NCBI GenBank assembly: GCA_021809365.1
Contig: JAKBAC010000090.1
Location: 1-13,768, forward strand
Source: Planctomycetota bacterium
GTDB taxonomy: Bacteria > Planctomycetota > Phycisphaerae > WQYP01
DNA: 13,768 nucleotides
Direction of reading: 5' to 3'
Under the pieces are notes generated by a model that saw only the letters and a list, made by a program, of their open reading frames with translations, was not told the DNA's origin and did no database searches. This document shows positions 8,218-13,768 of the stretch, one piece after another; the first letter of the stretch is position 1, and the number at the start of each line of letters is the position of its first letter. The translations under genes and the position numbers were made by a program.

Positions 8218-8952
8218 ATGCCGATGTTGCGCAAAGCGTTTGAAGGACAACTCATTGAAGTTCAGCCGGGCCGGCGGGAAATTGTGGCGTGCATTTCCAC
8301 GTCCGCGGTGGATCGGGATGGTGATGTGGTGTTGCCGGAGGGACTGGTGCGGAAAAATTATTCCGGCCTGACGGTTTTCTATAACCATGACACCGCATTG
8401 CCGCTGGGTGCGGCGCAATGGGTGAAGAAAAGTGGTGATCGGGTATTGGCGAAATATCGGTGCACGGACAAAACACAATTTGGCCGGGACATATTCGCCC
8501 TGGCCCAGGATGGTGTATTGACGGGCTACAGCGTGGGATTTTTGCCGGGGGAATTTTCCAATCCCAGCGCGGAGGAAATCGCCCGGAGGCCGGAACTCAA
8601 GAACGCCCGGCGGATCTATCGAAAATGGGAACTGCTGGAATTCAGCCTGGTGGGCATACCGGCGAATCCGGAAGCGACGATGCTGGCGATCAGCAAAAAA
8701 GTGGCACCGGAAACCTGGGCGATACTGCAACGATCCACGAACTACGACACCATCTTACCAACCGCAAATTCAGCCGCGGGCATCGTGCCCGCGCTTGCCG
8801 GCACAAGTGTACCGGACCGAATCACATCCAAATCAATTCGTCCGCTGACCCAAGGTGAAATTGCCCGGCACATCGCAGAGCAACTGCGGGCGGTGGATAC
8901 CAGCCGCATTGTGGATGCCGCCTTCGACCGCCAGGCGGGGATCATCCGGTGA
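8218..8952 (+). CDS. Prohead protease, HK97 family (peptidase S78)
   Basis: In a complete phage it degrades the scaffold and trims the major capsid protein during prohead maturation. The 244-residue product has the S78 features: STSAVDRDGDVVLPEGLV near residue 28, the catalytic histidine H57 in VFYNHDTALPLG, the catalytic serine S105 in LTGYSVGFLPGEF, and the conserved strand ELLEFSLVGIPANPEA (about 138-153). ATG 8218 is preferred because GGGAG lies six bases upstream; a GTG at 8149 would add 23 residues without a binding site. The tail after 165 is poorly conserved. The capsid substrate gene that normally follows is missing: downstream comes the palindromic repeat and then an unrelated RM operon. 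Confidence 0.9.
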   Translation: MPMLRKAFEGQLIEVQPGRREIVACISTSAVDRDGDVVLPEGLVRKNYSGLTVFYNHDTALPLGAAQWVKKSGDRVLAKYRCTDKTQFGRDIFALAQDGVLTGYSVGFLPGEFSNPSAEEIARRPELKNARRIYRKWELLEFSLVGIPANPEATMLAISKKVAPETWAILQRSTNYDTILPTANSAAGIVPALAGTSVPDRITSKSIRPLTQGEIARHIAEQLRAVDTSRIVDAAFDRQAGIIR

Positions 8953-8958
8953 TGGCAG

Positions 8959-9078
8959 TTGGCCACGCCAGTTTCCGCGATGTTGCAGTCGATCACGCTG
9001 GCGATTCTGGCTTTCAGCGGTCGCATCAACTTTCCGTGGCTGGTGTGCATGTCCATGCTGCAGGGGATGCCGCAATAG
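8959..9078 (+). CDS. Possible small membrane ORF cut by the palindromic repeat
   Basis: Just after the protease stop, the same frame continues as LATPVSAMLQSITLAILAFS then GRINFPWLVCM and ends at TAG 9076-9078, which lies inside the palindromic repeat. It looks like one transmembrane helix with a short loop. Possible starts are TTG 8959 (39 residues) and ATG 8980 (32 residues); neither has a clear ribosome binding site. It could be the beginning of a holin-like or other small phage gene truncated by the repeat, or a chance hydrophobic frame. Confidence 0.25.
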   Translation: MATPVSAMLQSITLAILAFSGRINFPWLVCMSMLQGMPQ

Positions 9079-9216
9079 TCTCTCCCCCGAGCACCGCGGT
9101 GATAACCCGGTGCCGTCAGCCCTCGCGCGGACCAACGCCACCGCATTATCATAACGGTGCTCCGGGGGTATCGCGTTTGCGGGGCCACACGGCCATACCC
9201 GCATCACGTGTCACGC
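9071..9216. repeat. Palindromic MITE-like repeat, copy 2
   Basis: This is the second copy of the repeat at 6404-6550 in the same orientation, starting CGCAATAGTCTCTCCCC and ending CCATACCCGCATCACGTGTC ACGC. The inner imperfect inverted arms are 9089-9116 and 9135-9162. The outer left arm of copy 1 is not conserved here, which suggests the true mobile unit is the core. The right boundary is followed by ACCC, so GTGTCACGCACCC (9208-9220) is the exact complement of 6341-6353. It separates the phage remnant from the promoter of the RM operon. Confidence 0.7.
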
Positions 9217-9248
9217 ACCCGGTGAGGGCCGCCGCCGGCGGAGCGACC

Positions 9249-9278
9249 TTGACGGCGTGGGTTAGGAAAGTGTATGGT
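9249..9278 (+). promoter_or_regulatory. Sigma-70-like promoter of the RM operon
   Basis: TTGACG and TATGGT are 18 bases apart, giving a start near 9285 and a leader of about 35 bases that includes AAAGGAGG, five bases before ATG 9321. It lies just after palindromic repeat copy 2. No separate C (controller) gene or C-box was recognised. Confidence 0.5.
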
Positions 9279-9320
9279 AATGTCAGCAATTGGAGAGGTA
9301 TTACCGGAAAGGAGGCCATC

Positions 9321-10757
9321 ATGAGCGGAAGCGCCGGTCACAGAAAACGCCTGATCTGTGTCAACGATGCCAATATTCGCGAGAGTCACCTTTACCTGAC
9401 CGGCCACGCCGATTTTTTCCCGGCGGACTGTTTCGGTCCCGCTTCTCGAAAAACCGGGCTTGGCAAGTTACTGACACTGCAGATAGCCGGCCTCCGCGAA
9501 GCTGTCCTCACGGACATTCCTACCGACGCCCGCACTGGCAAGCCACGCAGGTTTTTCCGATGCCGCGGGTGGGTTCGGGAATTTTTTAAGATACACGGAA
9601 TAAGGCACGGCGATACCGTTGCGGTGGAGCGACTCGGCTCCCACCGTTACCGCGTTAGCCCGTTTGACGCAAAGGGAGCACGTCAGAATCCTTGGGAGCT
9701 GAACTTTGACACCGAGCCGCCCGGAAATGGGCCCCGCGTAATTGAACTATTCGCGGGTGCCGGCGGTATGGCTCTTGGATTCAAAGAATCCGGATTCCGT
9801 ACCGTATTGGCAAATGAATGGGATCGGGATGCTTGCGATACACTTAGGAGCAATATCACCGAACGGGTGTTAAATTGTGCAATACAAGAAATTGAGCGGT
9901 TTCCTGAAGCGGATGTTGTCGCCGGCGGTCCTCCGTGCCAAGGCTTCAGCAATCTCGGCGACCGCGTTCCCTCCGACCCTCGTAATCAGCTCTGGAGGCA
10001 TTATTTCCGTTGCGTGAAACAGGTGCGGCCGAAGATATTTGTGCTGGAAAATGTGCCGCCGCTCCTACGATCCGCCGAATTCGAAGAAATGAGGAAGCTT
10101 GCCATTGACCTCGGCTACAGGGTCGACGCCAGGGTGCTGAATGCTGCTGATTATGGCGTTCCCCAGACCCGGAAGCGGGCGATCTTCATAGGGTCGAGAA
10201 TCGGTACGCCAAGTTTCCCCGCACCCACCCACTGCGACCCTGCCAAGCGCAACCTGATGAACCAAAGCCTCGCGCCCTGGCGAACCGTTCGGGACGCCAT
10301 CGGCCACCTCCCATTGGTACCAACCGGAATCGGCTGGCACATAGGCCGGAATCCAACGCCTAAATCAATTGAACGGTATAAATCCGTTCCGCCCGGTGGG
10401 AACCGGTGGAACCTTCCCAGTGAACTTACGCCTGATTGTTGGAAGCGAAAACTCAAGGGGGGAACGGATTTGTTCGGCCGACTTTGGTGGGACAGACCGT
10501 CGGTAACGATAAGGACTGAATTTTATAAACCTGAAAAGGGACGCTATCTCCACCCGATCGCACACAGGCCCATCACACACCTTGAGGCCGCCCTGTTGCA
10601 AAGTTTTCCGGAAGATTATTTATGGTGCGGTTCAAAGATAAGCGTCGGTGTACAGATCGGCAACGCCGTTCCGCCCCTTCTGGCACTCGCCATCGGCGCG
10701 CACGTCGCTGCGATGCTCGGCGTGGAGATTCCCGGACAAGTGCGCAAGGTCGGATAA
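9321..10757 (+). CDS. DNA C5-cytosine methyltransferase with N-terminal B3-like domain
   Basis: Transfers a methyl group from S-adenosylmethionine to C5 of cytosine in its target site, protecting it from the partner nuclease. The 478-residue protein has all main motifs: I, ELFAGAGG (142-149); IV, GGPPCQGFS with catalytic C206; VI, ENV (243-245); VIII, QTRKR (282-286); IX around RPSVTIRTE (392-400); X, GNAVPP (447-452). The target recognition region lies between VIII and IX. Residues about 10-112 form an extra domain (ESHLYLTGHADFFPADCFG, then FRCRGWVREFFKIHGIRHGD and TVAVERLGSHRYRV) resembling the B3-like DNA-binding fold of EcoRII-N or plant B3 proteins; this assignment is by pattern only. 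ATG 9321 has AAAGGAGG five bases upstream; the longer open frame to 8949 crosses the palindromic repeat and is not used. First gene of the operon; recognition sequence unknown. Confidence 0.96.
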   Translation: MSGSAGHRKRLICVNDANIRESHLYLTGHADFFPADCFGPASRKTGLGKLLTLQIAGLREAVLTDIPTDARTGKPRRFFRCRGWVREFFKIHGIRHGDTVAVERLGSHRYRVSPFDAKGARQNPWELNFDTEPPGNGPRVIELFAGAGGMALGFKESGFRTVLANEWDRDACDTLRSNITERVLNCAIQEIERFPEADVVAGGPPCQGFSNLGDRVPSDPRNQLWRHYFRCVKQVRPKIFVLENVPPLLRSAEFEEMRKLAIDLGYRVDARVLNAADYGVPQTRKRAIFIGSRIGTPSFPAPTHCDPAKRNLMNQSLAPWRTVRDAIGHLPLVPTGIGWHIGRNPTPKSIERYKSVPPGGNRWNLPSELTPDCWKRKLKGGTDLFGRLWWDRPSVTIRTEFYKPEKGRYLHPIAHRPITHLEAALLQSFPEDYLWCGSKISVGVQIGNAVPPLLALAIGAHVAAMLGVEIPGQVRKVG

Positions 10758-10773
10758 GATAGGACGATTTTGA

Positions 10774-11361
10774 ATGGGAAAATTACCCGGGAAGCCCGGC
10801 GCTAGAACAAAACTGCGGGAGTTTTTCAAAGCGAATGTCGGCCGTATCGTGAAGACCAGCGAACTAAGCAGAATCGCCGGAATTAACGACTATCAACGTC
10901 GAATTCGGGAACTCCGCGATGAGGAGGGAATGCAGATAATGTCGCACAACGACCGGGATAACCTCAGGCCGGATGAGTATATACTGCAGTCCTTGGAACT
11001 GCGTCCGGTCATCGCCCGCGGAATCTCGGATAAACTGCGCCGTCGTATCCTTGATCGCAACGGCTTCACCTGCCAGGTGTGCGGTTCCGGTTCGGGGGAA
11101 GACTCCGGCTGTGAGCCCGGCAAGACATGCCGTCTCCAAATTGACCACATTATCCCGATCAGCCAAGGGGGGACCGACGACGAACACAATTTACGGGCCG
11201 TGTGTGTCTATTACAACAAGGACAAGGCAAATCTTAAGGTGCCCACCTCACGCGATGCGATAAGCGCCATGGTGATCGTCCGGCGGCAGCCGCGCAATGT
11301 TCAGCGCGAGATCTATGAGTTCCTTGCCAGAAAGTTTGGTGCCAAGCCCCGGGGCAAGTGA
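10774..11361 (+). CDS. HNH endonuclease, probable restriction enzyme of the RM operon
   Basis: Probably cuts unmethylated copies of the site modified by the preceding methyltransferase. The 195-residue protein has an N-terminal region with helix-turn-helix character (TSELSRIAGINDYQRRIREL, about 28-47) and a C-terminal HNH module: first zinc-type pair C100-x-x-C103 (FTCQVCG), D124-H125 in IDHIIPISQGGTDDEHNL, N139, then N148-K149 in CVYYNKDKAN. In most relatives the last stretch reads CxxCN; here the second cysteine position is Tyr147 (TAC, one change from TGC), so zinc binding or activity may be altered. The start is 16 bases after the methyltransferase stop, with AGGA nine bases before ATG. 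It is followed nine bases later by vsr. A minor role such as a nickase cannot be excluded. Confidence 0.88.
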   Translation: MGKLPGKPGARTKLREFFKANVGRIVKTSELSRIAGINDYQRRIRELRDEEGMQIMSHNDRDNLRPDEYILQSLELRPVIARGISDKLRRRILDRNGFTCQVCGSGSGEDSGCEPGKTCRLQIDHIIPISQGGTDDEHNLRAVCVYYNKDKANLKVPTSRDAISAMVIVRRQPRNVQREIYEFLARKFGAKPRGK

Positions 11362-11370
11362 TGGCCGAAC

Positions 11371-11823
11371 ATGCATGACAACTTAACAAAAGTGCAACGC
11401 CACCGGTGCATGTCCGCAATCCATGGCCGGGACACAAAGCCGGAGATGTTAGTTCGCTCTTTGCTGCACAAACGGGGGTTTCGTTTCCGGCTGCATGTGA
11501 AAGATTTGCCCGGCACGCCGGATATCGTGCTGCCAAAGCACAGGACGGTGGTTTTTGTGCATGGCTGCTTCTGGCATAAGCACCGCTGCAGACGCGGGCG
11601 GGCAGAGCCTGCAACGAACCGCACCTTCTGGCGAAAGAAGCGGGCGGAAAATGTTCACCGGGATCGCGCGGTACGTCAGCAATTACGTCGCCTCGGTTGG
11701 CGGGTCATAATCCTTTGGGAGTGCGAAATTGGATCTACCGCGCTCCCGGAAATCAGGTCGCAATCAGGGATGATTGGCAGCCCTCTTCCACCGAACTGCA
11801 AGAAGGACAAGACGCATGATTGA
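11371..11823 (+). CDS. vsr: Very short patch repair (Vsr) endonuclease
   Basis: Nicks DNA 5' of the T in T:G mismatches that arise when 5-methylcytosine deaminates, starting very short patch repair and limiting mutation at the sites methylated by the operon's enzyme. The 150-residue protein matches the family closely: RCMSAIHGRDTKPEMLVRSL, the catalytic D51 in PGTPDIVLPKHRTVVFVHG, then GCFWHKHRC with H64, W68 and H69, and zinc ligands C66, H71, C73 and C118 (WECE) at nearly the same numbers as E. coli Vsr. The C-terminal 30 residues after WECEI lack the usual final helix and look diverged. It starts nine bases after the HNH gene, without a strong ribosome binding site, so translation is probably coupled. 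Confidence 0.95.
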   Translation: MHDNLTKVQRHRCMSAIHGRDTKPEMLVRSLLHKRGFRFRLHVKDLPGTPDIVLPKHRTVVFVHGCFWHKHRCRRGRAEPATNRTFWRKKRAENVHRDRAVRQQLRRLGWRVIILWECEIGSTALPEIRSQSGMIGSPLPPNCKKDKTHD

Positions 11824-11905
11824 TTTTAGAAAAATGACATCCAAGACGATCGTGGAGGAGGTTGGCGACGCGCTGCAGCGCCTGGATCACACGGGGCATC
11901 CTTGA
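11816..11905 (+). pseudogene. Stub of a lost fourth RM-operon gene (29 codons)
   Basis: An ATG overlapping the end of vsr opens a frame reading MIDFRKMTSKTIVEEVGDAL QRLDHTGHP then TGA at 11903-11905. The overlap with vsr and the helical, gene-like composition suggest the beginning of a cotranscribed gene that has been cut off. No frame downstream continues it convincingly and the family is not recognised. Genes near Vsr/MTase operons are sometimes ATPases or further nucleases, but the sequence here is too short to say. It could also be a real short peptide or chance. Confidence 0.35.
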
Positions 11906-12186
11906 CCTCCTGTTGAAGCGCTGTGAATATCACTCCCCATACCGTAACCGAGGATTCGCCGATGCGCAAATATGTGTCACTCTGTGGTGCAAGGCGCTTT
12001 CCCGAAACACCGCGCGGCAGGCACACGCCGTTACATGGCGGCTGAAAACGCAAACGCATCGCGTTGTTTTGTTGGCGTCGTTCCAGCAGCGCACCGTCAC
12101 GCTTGGCGGATTATGTTGGGCACTGGCGGCAAACACGCAATTACGTCCTATAACTCTTAACATTGTGCTATTTTCCAATATTATTG
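11906..12186. other. Non-coding stretch after the RM operon
   Basis: No gene, RNA gene or rho-independent terminator was recognised. Open frames on both strands here have no recognisable motifs. The last 40 bases become AT-rich (about 12140-12200), leading into the promoter of the next gene. This is probably the deletion scar where the fourth RM gene was lost. Confidence 0.4.
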
Positions 12187-12231
12187 CATAAGTATTTGCA
12201 TAATGCTCAAGCATCTGTTAGAATACTTATG
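12187..12231 (+). promoter_or_regulatory. Promoter embedded in a nested palindrome
   Basis: TTGCAT (12196-12201) and TAGAAT (12219-12224) are 17 bases apart, a good sigma-70-type promoter with a start near 12231. The promoter is enclosed by a perfect 10-base inverted repeat, CATAAGTATT (12187-12196) and AATACTTATG (12222-12231), and contains a second one between the boxes, ATGCTCAAGCAT (12203-12214). Such an arrangement fits operators for dimeric repressors covering the -35 to +1 region. It reads toward the PEP-CTERM gene at 12487. Confidence 0.55.
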
Positions 12232-12486
12232 TCGAAAAATGAGAGGAGAGCAACGAATCTCATTTCGGTCTTCCAGGAGAAGTGCAGCTTCTCCATTCAG
12301 GTTAAACCTGAAGGAAGTCATGGCACAACCAATTGATGAAACGGTCACTGTAGTGACCGGCATTTGGTGTTGCCTGATAACGTGCAGTGAATATTAAGAC
12401 GCTGATCGGTACCTTGTGTTGAGGTACGGGCGGCAGATGGCTTCCGGATAATTGATTATTCGGAAAACATTTAAGGAGTTTGTGAG
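12232..12486 (+). ncRNA. Highly structured 5' leader of the PEP-CTERM gene
   Basis: Hairpins found by eye, in order. H1: AAATGAGA 12237-12244 with TCTCATTT 12258-12265. A three-way junction: closing stem CTTCC 12270-12274 with GGAAG 12313-12317, enclosing GGAGAAG/CTTCTCC (12276-12282, 12288-12294) and TTCAGGT/ACCTGAA (12296-12302, 12306-12312) with only single bases between stems. A long interrupted stem GGCA 12322-12325 with TGCC 12371-12374 and ACCAA 12328-12332 with TTGGT 12364-12368, capped by CGGTCACT/AGTGACCG (12342-12359). GTACCT/AGGTAC (12409-12427). TTCCGGATAAT/ATTATTCGGAA (12442-12465), ending eight bases before the AAGGAG of the gene. No known riboswitch was recognised. It may be a cis-regulatory RNA or a processed small RNA. 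Confidence 0.5.
12320..12397 (+). CDS. Possible leader peptide within the structured leader
   Basis: A 25-codon frame starts at ATG 12320 four bases after AAGGA (12311-12315) and ends at TAA 12395-12397. The peptide begins MAQPIDETVTVVTGIW and ends CCLITCSEY; it has three cysteines near its end. Its ribosome binding site lies in the 3' strands of the three-way junction and its coding part spans the next long stem, so translation and folding would compete. Whether it is made is unknown. It could act as an upstream ORF controlling the downstream gene. Confidence 0.3.
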   Translation: MAQPIDETVTVVTGIWCCLITCSEY

Positions 12487-13248
12487 ATGTTTAAGAAAAC
12501 CATTTTATCGGCGGGATTGGTCGCAGCGGCGGGAATGCTGGGTGCGGTTAGCAGTGCCGGGGCGCAGACAGTGCTTGCCAGCGGTAACGTGGTCAACGGC
12601 GAGCCTAGTCTCGACGTGCAAGTGATTTTTACACCGGGAACCGGCACCCTAGGTGTACAGATAAATAATCTTGGCGGCATATTTTCGGATTCCGAAGCCG
12701 TCTACGGTATAACCTTCGACGTTCCTACAACAGGTGAAACCGTTAACCCTGGGAATTCCAGCGGCAGTGGAACTTCATTTGTGGTCACTAGTGGGGCGGG
12801 GGTTCCTTCAAGCACCTCCGCCGTGTCCTGGTCAACCATGCAGGCCCCAAGTGGAAAACCATCTGATAATCCGCCTTGGGTCACGAGTCAATCCGGAAAG
12901 ACGGTGAGCCTGTCAATTGACGGTTCAATGCCTGACTACATGGTCATTGGCCCACCGAGCGGAACGCCGGGGGTATACAACGTCAACACAAGTGTTACAA
13001 ATATGAATCCGTTCCTTGAGAGCGGTGCCTCCTTCGCATTAAGCGTAAGTGGCATGACGTCCAGTTCGGCCGTAAGCAATGTAGAGGTCTTCTACGGAAC
13101 GGACGGATTGGGTACGAGTTCCTGGCTCGCCGGTACTCCCGCATCCAATGCTCCTGTACCCGGCACTTTTCCACTGCTTGGCACCGGACTGCTTGGCCTG
13201 GGCCTGATCGCCCTGCGCAAGCGGCGGCTGTCGCCGCAGAGCAGATGA
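12487..13248 (+). CDS. PEP-CTERM-type exported protein of unknown function
   Basis: The 253-residue product has a clear Sec signal peptide (MFKKTILSAGLVAAAGMLGA, cleavage probably after A26 in SSAGA). A Gly/Ser/Thr-rich beta-type body of about 195 residues carries no recognised catalytic motif. The C-terminal sorting signal starts at residue 224: VPGTFPLLGTGLLGLGLIAL then RKRR, that is Pro motif, transmembrane helix and basic tail. The VPGT variant replaces VPEP. In this family an exosortase/EpsH-type enzyme removes the tail and the protein ends up in the envelope or extracellular matrix; no exosortase is in the window. ATG 12487 has AAGGAG eight bases upstream. Transcription likely starts near 12231. 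The 3' end of the gene is repeated at 6208-6232. Confidence 0.87.
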   Translation: MFKKTILSAGLVAAAGMLGAVSSAGAQTVLASGNVVNGEPSLDVQVIFTPGTGTLGVQINNLGGIFSDSEAVYGITFDVPTTGETVNPGNSSGSGTSFVVTSGAGVPSSTSAVSWSTMQAPSGKPSDNPPWVTSQSGKTVSLSIDGSMPDYMVIGPPSGTPGVYNVNTSVTNMNPFLESGASFALSVSGMTSSSAVSNVEVFYGTDGLGTSSWLAGTPASNAPVPGTFPLLGTGLLGLGLIALRKRRLSPQSR

Positions 13249-13768
13249 ACGGGACCGACGCTTGCTGGAAGACCGACCCTGCGGGATCTACCCCCTTCAC
13301 GCGGCTGCGGCGGTAGAGGCAGTGGCAGGTCCGGGTGTCAAACAACAGGCGACTGTCCCGAATGGCACGGGCCTGTTTCAGCGCTGTTGCGCATTATCCC
13401 TCTTACTGCCACCCTATAGCCTTCCCGATGAATAGTTCAGACCTGCTGAACAATGTTCTTTGACAAATGAATAACATGCCTGCATCAATGGCTCCGTCTC
13501 AGCCATGAGGATCGCTATGCACACAAAGAAACTACGATGCTCGCGCCCATTCCGCGCCCAAAAAGTCTTCTAACTCCTAACTCCTGAGTACTCTGCCACC
13601 TCCTAACTCCTACATTCTCGCTTCTAAATGCTGGCGGCCACAGCCGCCCCAAAACATCTTGAGCATCTTCTATGAGCCGAGCCTTGTCAAGTGGGAACGC
13701 TACCGTGTCATTCGGTCGATGGGTTGAGCCTTCTATCCAGTGCTTCCGCGAATCACCTTTCGGAATTT
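13249..13768. other. Non-coding right end of the window
   Basis: No gene was recognised in these 520 bases. GTTCAG/CTGAAC at about 13435-13451 forms a small hairpin without a clear U-tract. TTGACA at about 13459-13464 looks like a -35 box, but no good -10 box follows at the right distance. A pyrimidine-rich patch repeats CTAACTCCT three times (13570-13578, 13577-13585, 13603-13611). Confidence 0.4.
13570..13611. repeat. Short CTAACTCCT repeats
   Basis: Three exact copies of the 9-base word CTAACTCCT lie within 42 bases, the first two overlapping by two bases. Such short pyrimidine-rich repeats occur in intergenic regions of some bacteria; no function is suggested by the sequence. Confidence 0.45.

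Noticed and set aside
8742..9188. Minus-strand frame of 148 codons over the end of the protease and the repeat
   Set aside because: It overlaps a real gene and a palindromic repeat; the part shared with the frame at 6335-6548 comes from the repeat and not from a protein family.
8949..9320. Upstream extension of the methyltransferase frame to 8949
   Set aside because: It crosses the palindromic repeat, has no ribosome binding site, and the sequence is Arg/Pro/His-rich without family features; ATG 9321 has a strong AAAGGAGG.
11862..12191. Plus-strand frame of 109 codons after vsr
   Set aside because: No ribosome binding site and no domain. It overlaps the stub gene in another frame and does not continue it.
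12321..12374. Sigma-54 promoter (TGGCAC...TTG) upstream of the PEP-CTERM gene
   Set aside because: Spacing between the GG and GC elements is wrong and TTGC is absent; the bases are better explained by the long stem.
12232..12486. Retron, group II intron or c-di-GMP riboswitch
   Set aside because: No reverse transcriptase gene is nearby, and no domain V or GEMM consensus core is visible.
13517..13572. Short frame starting MHTKKLRCSR near the right end
   Set aside because: Under 25 codons, without a ribosome binding site or neighbours that would support it.

Overview
The window (about 13.8 kb, moderately GC-rich) looks like an accessory region of a Gram-negative environmental bacterium. A Tat-exported GH78 rhamnosidase, two PEP-CTERM-like surface proteins and fragments of IS66, ISKra4 and ISAs1 transposases would fit a Planctomycetes/Verrucomicrobia-type (PVC) genome, but nothing here fixes the phylum. 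No ribosomal RNA, tRNA or CRISPR array was seen.

Layout. 1-569: the 5' end of an IS66-like insertion sequence on the minus strand (N-terminal half of its transposase plus the element end), running off the left edge. 612-3548 (minus): an intact exported alpha-L-rhamnosidase with its own promoter. 3664-5231 (minus): a graveyard of three transposase fragments butted together (ISKra4-like with two in-frame nonsense codons, IS66-like C-terminus, ISAs1-like N-terminus). 5299-6045 (minus): a PEP-CTERM-like secreted protein. 6046-6795: mostly non-coding, with an IS-end relic and a palindromic MITE-like repeat. 6796-8952 (plus): an HK97-type phage portal protein and prohead protease with no terminase or capsid gene, bracketed by two copies of the palindromic repeat. 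9321-11823 (plus): a compact restriction-modification operon, C5-cytosine methyltransferase with an N-terminal B3-like domain, HNH endonuclease, and Vsr mismatch endonuclease, followed by a 29-codon stub of a lost fourth gene. 12196-13248 (plus): a strong sigma-70-like promoter, an unusually structured leader of about 255 nt with a small upstream ORF, and a second PEP-CTERM-like protein. 13249-13768: no gene recognised.

How it works together. The RM operon should mark and cut one DNA site, with Vsr repairing T:G mismatches left by deamination of 5-methylcytosine. The rhamnosidase suggests use of rhamnose-containing plant or algal glycans. The two PEP-CTERM-like proteins would need an exosortase encoded elsewhere. 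The most unusual item is the leader of the second PEP-CTERM gene: a promoter inside a palindrome, then a three-way-junction-like fold covering the ribosome binding site of a 25-codon upstream ORF, then further hairpins up to the Shine-Dalgarno sequence of the gene. All of it is inferred by eye from the sequence, without searches or folding calculations.
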